A stretch of 19,468 nucleotides of DNA, taken from Gammaproteobacteria bacterium HGW-Gammaproteobacteria-14 (lineage in GTDB: Bacteria; Pseudomonadota; Gammaproteobacteria; Pseudomonadales; Alcanivoracaceae). The translations under genes were made by a program, and so were the position numbers. The notes below the pieces were generated by a model, which worked only from the letters and a program-made list of their open reading frames with translations, did not search any database and was not told the origin of the DNA. Each line of letters begins with the position of its first letter. Positions within the stretch are counted from its first letter, which is position 1. This document shows positions 7,134-14,331 of the stretch, one piece after another. The stretch is taken from contig PGZG01000009.1 in NCBI GenBank assembly GCA_002840115.1, positions 1 to 19,468 on the forward strand, written 5' to 3'.

Positions 7134-8249
7134 TTATCGGCGACCGGCGGGCATCAAGCCGCAGGCACCCAAGACGCGTTGCCAGGCCCGGGAGTGATGG
7201 TTCAGGGCCTGCTGATAGTTTGCTAACAGGCCGTTATCACCGAACTGCCGGGCTAGCCAGTCGTCCATCGCCGGGGAGACTATGCCTTGCTGAGCTTGCC
7301 GGAGCGCTTGGGTGCTATCGGCCAGCGGTATTGCGGAACGCGACAGGTCCGCCAGCCAGGGCTGAACCCGATCGGCATACACGCTGTAAAACATGCTGTG
7401 CAGGTTACGGGCTCGTTCGCTGGCTCGGCCATGGGGGCAAAGCCGCTCGGTGTTAACCTGCTCCAGCATGGTAGCCGCACGCTGTAAATCACGCTGCGCT
7501 AGCGCCATGGCATCCAGCAGTACGCCGCCGTCACTGTTTTTGTCTAATGCCTCTAACGCTCGCTCCACCATGGGGTTCAGTTCCGCCGGGGATGACTTGT
7601 CAGGTTGGGACATGTCGAGCAGAACAATTTGTTGTGTCAGTGTTGCCATGGCGCTCTGATTGGTTTGCCAGTGAGGCGCCAGCGGCGGTGTTGCGGGAAC
7701 CGGTCGCTGGCGAAAGAATCGGGCGACTTCCGGTCCGGCGAAGCTGATATTCCAGCCCCGAGCGGGGAGGTCGCGACGTTTTTCCGCCACAATCTCACTG
7801 AGCCACTGGGCCATATCCGGGTTGTCCTCGAGAACCTCGCCGCTCAGGCAGTGCTCAGCACCGGCAATAAACTGCAGCTCATGCTGCAATCGCAGGGAGC
7901 CCGCCTGAACCCGCCCAAGGCTGCTATTACGCTCGCTGACCAGATGGATTAAATCGCAATCGGTGAGCGCCAGATAACGGAGCAGGCCGGTTCGTTGCTG
8001 GGTGACGGGCTGGGTCAGTTCGCGTTGACGAGGATATTGAGCTCGGGTTGCCGTGTCGGCGGCCGGAATGGGTTCACCGGTAAGGCGCGCCAGCCGGGTG
8101 AGATAGTCCTGCCAGAGGGCCTCTCCCGTTTGCGGTCCGCAGCCAACGACCAGCATTAGTATGGCCAGCAAGCCACCGCGCAGGACTTGCGCTGACAATA
8201 CGACCCGCTTTGTCTTTTCCCTGCTTGTGTTCACCGTAGAAACAGCCAT
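7134..8249 (-). CDS. DUF3080-family lipoprotein
   Basis: A 371-residue protein if it starts at the ATG at 8249. The N-terminus has basic residues (SREKTKR), a hydrophobic stretch (LRGGLLAILMLVV) and a lipobox ending VVGC, so a lipoprotein anchored through Cys37 is expected. The residue after Cys is Gly rather than Asp, so outer-membrane routing is possible. The mature part is mainly helical with LWQDYLTRLARLTGE near its start, a pattern I associate with DUF3080 of gammaproteobacteria; no function is known. The n-region before the hydrophobic core is long, and neither this ATG nor the upstream one at 8327 (397 residues) has a good Shine-Dalgarno, so the start is uncertain. It diverges from the rhombosortase gene. 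Confidence 0.75.
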   Translation of the reverse strand: MAVSTVNTSREKTKRVVLSAQVLRGGLLAILMLVVGCGPQTGEALWQDYLTRLARLTGEPIPAADTATRAQYPRQRELTQPVTQQRTGLLRYLALTDCDLIHLVSERNSSLGRVQAGSLRLQHELQFIAGAEHCLSGEVLEDNPDMAQWLSEIVAEKRRDLPARGWNISFAGPEVARFFRQRPVPATPPLAPHWQTNQSAMATLTQQIVLLDMSQPDKSSPAELNPMVERALEALDKNSDGGVLLDAMALAQRDLQRAATMLEQVNTERLCPHGRASERARNLHSMFYSVYADRVQPWLADLSRSAIPLADSTQALRQAQQGIVSPAMDDWLARQFGDNGLLANYQQALNHHSRAWQRVLGACGLMPAGRR

Positions 8250-8410
8250 AACAGTGTGGTGTCGAACCCGGGTGTTTGATGATGTACCCGACAGGGTGGA
8301 ATTTCCGTTAATGCTTCTGTGAGCCATGCTACTGCAAATCCGCTGTTGATAGGCGCTGGTTCCCGTTAACCTTCGCTATTGACTGCTATTGCACAAACAA
8401 CGGGCTGTAT

Positions 8411-9016
8411 ATGCAATCTCTTGATCCTCCTCTGCGTTGGCATATTGCCGGTCTGGCCGGGCTGATGCTGTTGTTGGGAGTCTTCCATGAATCGGTGAAT
8501 CCGTGGTTGGAATACAACCGGGAATCCATCGCTGACGGGCAGTGGTGGCGTTTGGTCAGCGGTCATCTGGTGCATATGAACCTGTGGCATCTGGGCATGA
8601 ACTTGTCTGGTTTTTTACTGTGCTGGGTGTTTTTTACCGATCTGCTAACGCGGGCGCGGCTGTGGTTATGGCTGGGGGTGTCGATACCCGTGGTCAGCGC
8701 GGCATTCTGGTATCTGGATACGGATCTTTACGGCTATGTGGGATTGTCCGGAGTTCTCCATGGTTTGCTGATGATGTGCTTGCTGCTGGGGTTTTGGGGC
8801 CATCCGAAGCTGCATGGCCTGTTACTGGTGCTGATTTCAGGGCGGCTGATCTGGGAACAGATGCCCGGCTATAACGTGCATTATCTTCAAGACACCATTG
8901 ATGGTGCCGTGCATGTGAATGCACATCTTTATGGTGCACTGGTGGGCGCGGTTCTCGGGTTGGCATTATTGTTCTGGGAAAAGCGCAGGGCGCAGAATCT
9001 CGAAAAACCGGTGTGA
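8411..9016 (+). CDS. rrtA: Rhombosortase (rhomboid-family intramembrane serine protease)
   Basis: A 201-residue multi-spanning inner-membrane protein. The catalytic Ser113 lies in GYVGLSGVLHG (about 108-118) and the catalytic His172 in AHLYGALVGA (171-180). An upstream HxxHxxxxH...N cluster (His52, His55, His60, Asn64) is the rhomboid TM2 signature. The GLSGVLHG and AHLYG wording is that of rhombosortases, which cleave the C-terminal GlyGly-CTERM sorting signal of exported proteins during their transfer to the cell surface. No GlyGly-CTERM protein is encoded in this window, so its substrates lie elsewhere, as is usual. The weak ribosome-binding site does not discriminate between starts, but ATG at 8411 gives the normal family length. 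The DUF3592 gene follows after 3 bp. Confidence 0.88.
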   Translation: MQSLDPPLRWHIAGLAGLMLLLGVFHESVNPWLEYNRESIADGQWWRLVSGHLVHMNLWHLGMNLSGFLLCWVFFTDLLTRARLWLWLGVSIPVVSAAFWYLDTDLYGYVGLSGVLHGLLMMCLLLGFWGHPKLHGLLLVLISGRLIWEQMPGYNVHYLQDTIDGAVHVNAHLYGALVGAVLGLALLFWEKRRAQNLEKPV

Positions 9017-9019
9017 AAC

Positions 9020-10741
9020 GTGGCAAGAAAAACAGGGATAGCGCAATCAGGCACAAAAAAACCGGCTAGTTCCTGGTTGTTAATGCTGTTTGGTCTGCCG
9101 TTCTTTGCTGCGGGTCTGGCGGTGCTCTGGTTCGGCCCGTTTGGCGCCCTGTGGCAGCACGCCCGCAGCGCAAACTGGGAGCGAGTGCCGGCCTATCTGG
9201 AGTCGGTGGCACTGGCCAGCCATCGGGGAAGTGACAGCACCACCTATGAAGTGACGGCTCGCTATCGTTATCACTATCAGGGCCGTGATTTTGTTGGTGA
9301 GCGTGTCGGTTATGACAGCGGCAAGGACAACCTTGGTAAAGACCATCAGCAGCTGGAAGCCCGCCTCAAGGCGTATCAGCGCCGTGGCCAGCCGCTGTTG
9401 ATCTGGGTAAACCCGGCGCAGCCGCAGGAGACCTATCTGGTGCGCGAGTTGCGCTGGAAGAAGCTGTCTTTTATGGGCATTTTCGGACTGATTTTTGCGA
9501 CGGTGGGTGGCGGGGTGATTTATGCCGGGTGGCGGGTGCCAGTGGCGTCCACCGCGCCATTGGCCAGTGGGCCGATCTATTCCGCAGAACGCCGCCGTCA
9601 CTGGTTCTTTGTTGGTATGGGGCTGCTGTTTGTCGCCATGTCTTCTCCAGGATTATTAGCAATTCCCGAGGAGCTGGACTCTGGTAATACCCTGATTCTG
9701 GTGGTGCTGCTATTTCCTCTGGTTGGTCTTGGTCTTCTATGGAGCGGGTTTCGCGGTTGGCAACGTTGGCGTTTCTACGGGCCGATGCCAGTGTTGATGG
9801 ACCCGCAACCGGGGCAGTTGGGTGGTGATATTGGTGGCCGCATTGAACTGCGCATCCCCTGGCAAAGGGAAAACCCCTACCGGATAACCTTGCAGTGTTT
9901 GCGCTCGCAGGTTACCGGCAGTGGCAAAAATCGCAGTCGTAGCGAATCCGTGGTGTGGCAGCAGGAGCAGGTGCCTTTTATGGAGGCCCGAGGTACGGGC
10001 ACGGAGTTGCGTTTTGTGTTTGAGCCGCCGGACAACCTGCCGCCCACGGAGTCCTATGGTGATCGTTACCACCTCTGGAAAATTCTGCTGTGCGGGCCTC
10101 GTGAACCGGTGTTGCTGGAGCGTACCTATACCATTCCGGTGGTGATGGGCAGAGGACGCTCCCGCGTGACGCTCCCGGCTCGGCATATCAGTGAGCAACA
10201 ACAGCGCTCACGGGTACGGGCTCTGGAGCAGGCAGACCGTCAAATCCGTGTCACTCAGCAGCGTGGTGGGGTGCAGGTGCACTCCCCTTTTGGACTGCAT
10301 ATCGGCATGAAGCTTGCGCTGTTGTTGTTTGGCCTGGTGTTTGCGGCGGCTGCCACATTTTTATGGCGGCAGGCGCTGCAGGAGGGGGGCATGCTGTGGT
10401 TTATGGCCGGGATGTTTTCCCTGTTTGGCTATCCGATGCTGCTGTCGGGCCTGTTTGTCACCGGGCGCTCGTTAACCGCGGATATTCAAGGACAAACCCT
10501 GCGCACCATACGCTACTGGTGCGGAATTCCACTGTGGCGAGGCCAGGTCAGCCTGTCGCGGGCGGACCAGTTGACGCTAGAGACGGGGGCCAAATCCAGT
10601 GATGGCCGCCGTCATAGCGAATATTTTCATCTTCAGGTTGCGGAGCAGGGCCGTCGTCTGCGGGTGGCGGAAGATATTGCCGGTCGTGAGGCCGCTGAGG
10701 CCCTGCGCGATAGCCTGATCCAACTGCTGCGGTTGCGCTGA
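9020..10741 (+). CDS. DUF3592-domain membrane protein
   Basis: A 573-residue membrane protein. Predicted membrane segments are near residues 19-40, 150-170, 195-215 and 225-243, with a further pair near 425-485. Residues about 50-140 form a DUF3592-type domain: a beta-rich soluble region with YEVTARYRYHYQGRDFVGERVGY and a WVNPAQPQETYL strand, following the pattern 'Y.V.Y.Y...G..Y.G..........(Y)NP..P..s.L'. The long central region (about 255-420) is soluble and basic, with no motif I recognise. The function of the family is unknown. The GTG start at 9020 lies 3 bp after the rhombosortase stop and has only a weak ribosome-binding site, so translation probably depends on coupling. Confidence 0.75.
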   Translation: MARKTGIAQSGTKKPASSWLLMLFGLPFFAAGLAVLWFGPFGALWQHARSANWERVPAYLESVALASHRGSDSTTYEVTARYRYHYQGRDFVGERVGYDSGKDNLGKDHQQLEARLKAYQRRGQPLLIWVNPAQPQETYLVRELRWKKLSFMGIFGLIFATVGGGVIYAGWRVPVASTAPLASGPIYSAERRRHWFFVGMGLLFVAMSSPGLLAIPEELDSGNTLILVVLLFPLVGLGLLWSGFRGWQRWRFYGPMPVLMDPQPGQLGGDIGGRIELRIPWQRENPYRITLQCLRSQVTGSGKNRSRSESVVWQQEQVPFMEARGTGTELRFVFEPPDNLPPTESYGDRYHLWKILLCGPREPVLLERTYTIPVVMGRGRSRVTLPARHISEQQQRSRVRALEQADRQIRVTQQRGGVQVHSPFGLHIGMKLALLLFGLVFAAAATFLWRQALQEGGMLWFMAGMFSLFGYPMLLSGLFVTGRSLTADIQGQTLRTIRYWCGIPLWRGQVSLSRADQLTLETGAKSSDGRRHSEYFHLQVAEQGRRLRVAEDIAGREAAEALRDSLIQLLRLR

Positions 10742-10742
10742 G

Positions 10743-10752
10743 TCTGCTAGAC
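10743..10752 (+). promoter_or_regulatory. Possible extended -10 element before leuA
   Basis: TGCTAGACT (10744-10752) is an extended -10-like sequence about 42 bp before the leuA start. No good -35 is visible upstream. No leader peptide with a run of Leu codons and no attenuator hairpin are seen in the 53-bp gap. Confidence 0.35.
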
Positions 10753-10794
10753 TCACCCCATCGTTTTTATGAACTTTCTGCGTCGAGAGCACCC

Positions 10795-12342
10795 ATGAAC
10801 AAAGATCGGCTGATCATTTTTGATACCACCCTGCGTGATGGCGAACAGAGCCCCGGTGCCACCATGGACCGCGACGAGAAGCTGCGGATTGCTCGCGCTC
10901 TGGAGCGCCTGCGGGTGGACGTGATCGAGGCCGGTTTTGCCATTGCCAGTCAGGGGGACTTTGAGTCCGTTAAGGCGATTGCGGATACGATTACCGAGTC
11001 CACCGTTTGCTCTCTGGCGCGGGCCAAGGAAGCCGATATTGATCGTGCGGGTGAGGCACTGAAGAATGCTGCCAGCGGCCGAATTCATACCTTTATTGCC
11101 ACCAGTCCGATCCATATGCAGCACAAGCTGCGGATGCAGCCCGATGAGGTCATTGAGGCGGCGGTGAAGGCGGTGAAATATGCCCGTAACCTGTGCGCCG
11201 ATGTGGAGTTTTCCTGCGAAGACGCGGGGCGTTCGGAAATCGATTTTCTGTGTCGCATTATTGAGCAGGTGATCGACGCGGGAGCGCGCACGATTAATAT
11301 CCCGGACACCGTGGGTTACGCCATTCCGGAGCAGTTCGGTCGCACCATCAGCCAGTTAATTGAGCGCGTTCCGAATAGTCACAAGGCGGTGTTCTCGGTG
11401 CACTGCCATAACGATCTTGGTCTTGCCGTGGCGAACTCATTGTCGGCGGTGCTGAATGGTGCCCGGCAGGTGGAATGCACCATTAATGGTTTGGGCGAGC
11501 GCGCTGGTAATGCATCGCTGGAGGAAATTGTTATGGCGGTGCGGACCCGGGGTGATCTGTTCCCGGTGGAAACCCGTATCGATACCACCGGCATTGTGCC
11601 GGCGTCCCGGTTGGTCTCCACTATTACCGGTTTTCCGGTGCAGCCCAATAAGGCCATTGTTGGTGCCAACGCCTTCGCCCATGAGTCTGGTATTCATCAA
11701 GACGGCGTACTCAAGCATCGGGAAACCTACGAGATCATGCGCGCGGAAGATGTCGGCTGGCACACCAACCGCATGGTGTTAGGCAAGCATTCCGGCCGCG
11801 CTGCATTCCGTGCTCGTCTGGAGGAGCTGGGTATTACTCTGGGTAGCAACGAAGAGCTGAACGATACCTTCCATCGCTTCAAGGAACTGGCGGATAAAAA
11901 ACACGAAGTGTTTGATGAAGACCTTCAGGCCCTGGTGAGCGATGTAAAGCGGGCCACCGAAGAGGAGCGTTTTAAGTTGGTGTTACTGGAAGTGGCTTCC
12001 AAAACCGGCGAAACCCCGGAAGCCCGTATTGTGCTGAACGTGGATGGTCAGGAAACCGAAGCCAGTGCCGAAGGCGCCGGCCCGGTGGATGCCACCTTCC
12101 GGGCGATTGAAAAAATTGCTTCCAGCGAGGCTGAGCTGCAACTGTATTCGGTAAACGCCATTACCTCCGGGACGGACAGTCAGGGCGAAGTCACCGTGCG
12201 TTTGGAGAAGGGCGGTCGTATCGTTAATGGCCACGGTGCGGATACCGATATCATTACCGCTTCCGCGAAAGCCTATCTGGATGCCCTGAACCATTTCGCT
12301 GCCGGTGTGCCCCGCGCTCACCCGCAGGCGGCGGATGTTTAA
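10795..12342 (+). CDS. leuA: 2-isopropylmalate synthase
   Basis: A 515-residue cytoplasmic enzyme that condenses acetyl-CoA with 2-oxoisovalerate, the first committed step of leucine synthesis. The TIM-barrel domain has IIFDTTLRDGEQSPG (residues 7-21, with the catalytic Arg and metal-binding Asp), the metal ligands HCHNDLGLA (His203, His205) and NGLGERAGNASLEE with Asn239. The flexible lid region follows (ESGIHQDGVLKH, about 302-313), and then the C-terminal leucine-binding regulatory domain (about 385-500). Length and wording are those of the E. coli-type LeuA. It stands apart from other leu genes here; the next genes are a HolD-like protein and rimI, so it is not in a leuABCD operon. Feedback inhibition by leucine is known for the family. 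The start follows GAGAGC. Confidence 0.97.
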   Translation: MNKDRLIIFDTTLRDGEQSPGATMDRDEKLRIARALERLRVDVIEAGFAIASQGDFESVKAIADTITESTVCSLARAKEADIDRAGEALKNAASGRIHTFIATSPIHMQHKLRMQPDEVIEAAVKAVKYARNLCADVEFSCEDAGRSEIDFLCRIIEQVIDAGARTINIPDTVGYAIPEQFGRTISQLIERVPNSHKAVFSVHCHNDLGLAVANSLSAVLNGARQVECTINGLGERAGNASLEEIVMAVRTRGDLFPVETRIDTTGIVPASRLVSTITGFPVQPNKAIVGANAFAHESGIHQDGVLKHRETYEIMRAEDVGWHTNRMVLGKHSGRAAFRARLEELGITLGSNEELNDTFHRFKELADKKHEVFDEDLQALVSDVKRATEEERFKLVLLEVASKTGETPEARIVLNVDGQETEASAEGAGPVDATFRAIEKIASSEAELQLYSVNAITSGTDSQGEVTVRLEKGGRIVNGHGADTDIITASAKAYLDALNHFAAGVPRAHPQAADV

Positions 12343-12345
12343 TTT

Positions 12346-13149
12346 ATGAATGAACTGCAACGCCAGCGTTATCTGAAGCAGATGGGCTTCACCCCCTGGG
12401 TGGCGGCGACGCCCTTGCCGGGGGCTGCGCCCTCGCCATTGCTTGAGTGGCCTGCGCGTTCGCAACCCTCTGCGACGGCGGCTCAAAACCCGCCAGCCAC
12501 ACAAGAAGTCCAGCCGGTGGTCGCAAAACCAGCGGAGTCTGCTGAGAGCATAGGCGAAGCGCCGCCGATTGATATCGCCGCGCTGCTCAATAGCCCTGCA
12601 ACAGCGTCTGTCTCTGAATCGGTTAGCACTGACGGCAAGCCTGCGCTGAAAGCCGAAAAAGCGCCGGGCCGAACTGAAGAGGGGCTGAATACGGGGCTGA
12701 TGTTTACCCTGCAAGCTCATGTGGCTGGTGATCTGCATGTGTGGGTGGAGCAACAACAGGCCGATGCGCCGTCGCTGTCCCGCGATGAGTTATTTCTGCT
12801 GAACCGATTGCTTGGCGTACTTGGCGGCACGCCGCAGGCGGACCCGCGACGGTTGGTATGTGTGCCCGGTGCCGGTCAATCGATGACCCCGGAATTGGCG
12901 CGGCCTATGTTTCAGGCCTTTGCTCGTGGAGTACTCGGAAAGGACTCGCAAACACGTCTGCTGTTGTGTGCCCGCGAGGCCACGATACAGGCATTGTTCG
13001 ATGGCCCGCATTATCAGCTTTGGCAGCAAGGCAATCTGACTTGCCTGCCGGTGAGCGCATTGGCGGAAATGCTTGGCGATCCTTTGCAGCATAAACGTAA
13101 CAGCTGGAATGCCATGCTCCGCCATGGTTTTTATCAGCGCCATGGCTGA
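12346..13149 (+). CDS. Candidate DNA polymerase III psi subunit (HolD-like), with long Pro/Ala-rich linker
   Basis: A 267-residue protein that I assign with caution. The N-terminus (RQRYLKQMGFTPWV, residues 6-19) resembles the short E. coli HolD segment (RRDWQLQQLGITQW) that binds the chi subunit. Residues about 22-115 are a low-complexity Ala/Pro/Glu linker. The C-terminal domain (about 120-267) has LNRLLGVLGGTP...RLVCVP and ends with LTCLPVSALAEMLGDPLQHKRNSWNAML, which parallels the E. coli psi end (pattern 'P.L..l...P..r..lW..i'). E. coli holD is also directly upstream of, and overlapping, rimI, as here (8-bp overlap). Known role: psi links the clamp loader to chi and SSB. This protein is about twice the size of E. 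coli psi. I recall an atypically large psi being reported in Pseudomonas, which fits. leuA ends 3 bp before its ATG. Confidence 0.65.
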   Translation: MNELQRQRYLKQMGFTPWVAATPLPGAAPSPLLEWPARSQPSATAAQNPPATQEVQPVVAKPAESAESIGEAPPIDIAALLNSPATASVSESVSTDGKPALKAEKAPGRTEEGLNTGLMFTLQAHVAGDLHVWVEQQQADAPSLSRDELFLLNRLLGVLGGTPQADPRRLVCVPGAGQSMTPELARPMFQAFARGVLGKDSQTRLLLCAREATIQALFDGPHYQLWQQGNLTCLPVSALAEMLGDPLQHKRNSWNAMLRHGFYQRHG

Positions 13150-13603
13150 GTTTCATGCCGGCTTTTGTAGCCGCCCGATGACCGATGCGGATATTGATGC
13201 CGTGGTCGCCATTGAAGAGGCCAGCCAGCCCACACCTTGGTCGGCGCAGGTATTTCGTGATTGCTTTACCTCCGGCTATCGCTGCGACGTGGTGACCCGC
13301 GATGAGCAAGTGGTGGCATTCATTGTCGTGTCCTGGGTGCTTGATGAAGCGCATCTGTTGAACGTTGCGGTGGCTCCCGCCATGCAGCGACGCGGTGTGG
13401 CCTGGGCGTTGATTCGCGACAGTATCCGTCGTTGTCAGGAGCGCGGTTTAACCCAGATGTATCTGGAAGTACGGGAAAGCAATACGGGGGCACGGGCCTT
13501 GTATGCGCATTTGGGATTTGAAGAAATTGGCCAGCGTCGCAATTATTACCGTACTGTCGGTGGTCGCGAAAATGCGGTGCTGATGATGCTCGGTTTACGT
13601 TGA
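13142..13603 (+). CDS. rimI: Ribosomal protein S18 alanine N-acetyltransferase
   Basis: A 153-residue GNAT-fold acetyltransferase that acetylates the N-terminal alanine of ribosomal protein S18 using acetyl-CoA. Visible features are RPMTDADIDAVVAIEEASQPTPWS near the N-terminus (a RimI hallmark), the acetyl-CoA loop NVAVAPAMQRRGVAWALI (74-91), LEVRESNTGARALYAHLGF (108-126) and the RRNYYR substrate region (132-137). The P-loop reads QRRGVA, with Ala where Gly is more usual. The ATG at 13142 overlaps the HolD-like gene by 8 bp; an upstream in-frame ATG at 13124 would add six residues, but this start gives the usual length. Position after a HolD-like gene matches E. coli. Confidence 0.93.
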   Translation: MAEFHAGFCSRPMTDADIDAVVAIEEASQPTPWSAQVFRDCFTSGYRCDVVTRDEQVVAFIVVSWVLDEAHLLNVAVAPAMQRRGVAWALIRDSIRRCQERGLTQMYLEVRESNTGARALYAHLGFEEIGQRRNYYRTVGGRENAVLMMLGLR

Positions 13604-13604
13604 G

Positions 13605-13625
13605 GCTATCGCTTACTGCGATAGC
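13605..13625. terminator. Hairpin between convergent rimI and DUF2505 genes
   Basis: GCTATCGC (13605-13612) and GCGATAGC (13618-13625) form a perfect 8-bp stem with a 5-base loop, beginning 2 bp after the rimI stop. The stop codon of the opposite gene lies in the loop. No U tract follows on either strand, so it may act as a weak or factor-assisted terminator or as a 3'-end stabiliser. Confidence 0.55.
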
Positions 13626-14161
13626 TCCCGGCGCTGCTGAATCAGTCTATCCAGCGCAGTGGGCAGAGCTTCCAGCGATGGGCTGATGGCATCCCGAATT
13701 ACTCTCTCCACGGTGGGCATAATTGAGCGCGCCAGCAGTTTTGGCACTCCGGGTAACTCATGGGGAGCCACATCCAGATCCCCGACAATACGCATCACCG
13801 TACCGCTGTTGTGGTTATCCAGCAGAAACCGCCCTTGGCAGCTAAACAACTCGGGCATCCCTTCGGTATAAAACAGAAACTCAACCTGTCGAGCTCCTTC
13901 GTGCCAGTGGGTGTCGGAGCGCACCTCGTCCAACAGATTTCTCAGAAAGGGCCGGGCCACGCCGGGTACCACGTCATGCTCAATCCCCCAGGCATAGTGA
14001 GCCTGTCCGGCAGCGTCGGCGGCACCCTGGCGGGAAACTTCGCGGATATGGCGGACATTCGGTAGACCAGCGGACAGCAGGCAGAGGTCGTGATGTAGTG
14101 AATGCCAAGCCTCGTCGAGGTCCACGGCAATGATCTGTTCGAAATGCAGAGCAATGGTCAT
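13613..14161 (-). CDS. DUF2505-family protein (SRPBCC/START-like fold)
   Basis: A 182-residue soluble protein with no signal peptide. Its sequence pattern follows the SRPBCC (polyketide cyclase/START-like) superfamily: an N-terminal strand then helix (MTIALHFEQIIAVDLDEAWHSL), a run of alternating strands (VEFLFYTEGMPELFSCQGRF, then GTVMRIVGDLDVA), and a long C-terminal amphipathic helix starting near KLLARSIMPTVERVIRDAI. That layout is typical of DUF2505. Members bind hydrophobic ligands in a cavity; the ligand and role are unknown. The chosen ATG at 14161 starts directly at the first strand; the longer frame to 14320 adds a low-complexity tail that fits no family and overlaps the prfC promoter region, so it is rejected. 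It is transcribed convergently to rimI and divergently from prfC. Confidence 0.72.
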   Translation of the reverse strand: MTIALHFEQIIAVDLDEAWHSLHHDLCLLSAGLPNVRHIREVSRQGAADAAGQAHYAWGIEHDVVPGVARPFLRNLLDEVRSDTHWHEGARQVEFLFYTEGMPELFSCQGRFLLDNHNSGTVMRIVGDLDVAPHELPGVPKLLARSIMPTVERVIRDAISPSLEALPTALDRLIQQRRELSQ

Positions 14162-14292
14162 GGGTTCAACTGTGGTTATGGTGGTGACTGTTTTTACCCG
14201 AGTATTGGAGCCCCATTGGATAGAAAAACGTGGCAGATTGCCACCTCGGCCGGGAGGTCGCGAGGAACCGGGCAGGCGCAGAGATAACTCGC

Positions 14293-14298
14293 TATAAT
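14293..14298 (+). promoter_or_regulatory. Candidate -10 box of prfC
   Basis: A perfect TATAAT lies 34 bp before the prfC ATG. The -35 region at the right distance (GGGCAG) is poor, so this is a partial match only. Confidence 0.45.
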
Positions 14299-14331
14299 GC
14301 CGCGCTTTATGACCAGACAAGCCCGGAACCC

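Noticed and set aside
8250..8327. Longer start of the DUF3080 lipoprotein (ATG at 8327)
   Set aside because: It would push the lipobox Cys to residue 63, too far for a lipoprotein signal; the ATG at 8249 is better although it also lacks a clear ribosome-binding site.
11983..12756. Minus-strand ORF of 257 codons across leuA and the HolD-like gene
   Set aside because: It is Arg-rich shadow coding that spans two well-supported plus-strand genes; no family pattern.
14162..14320. N-terminal extension of the DUF2505 gene
   Set aside because: The added residues are low complexity, match no family and would overlap the promoter and start of prfC.
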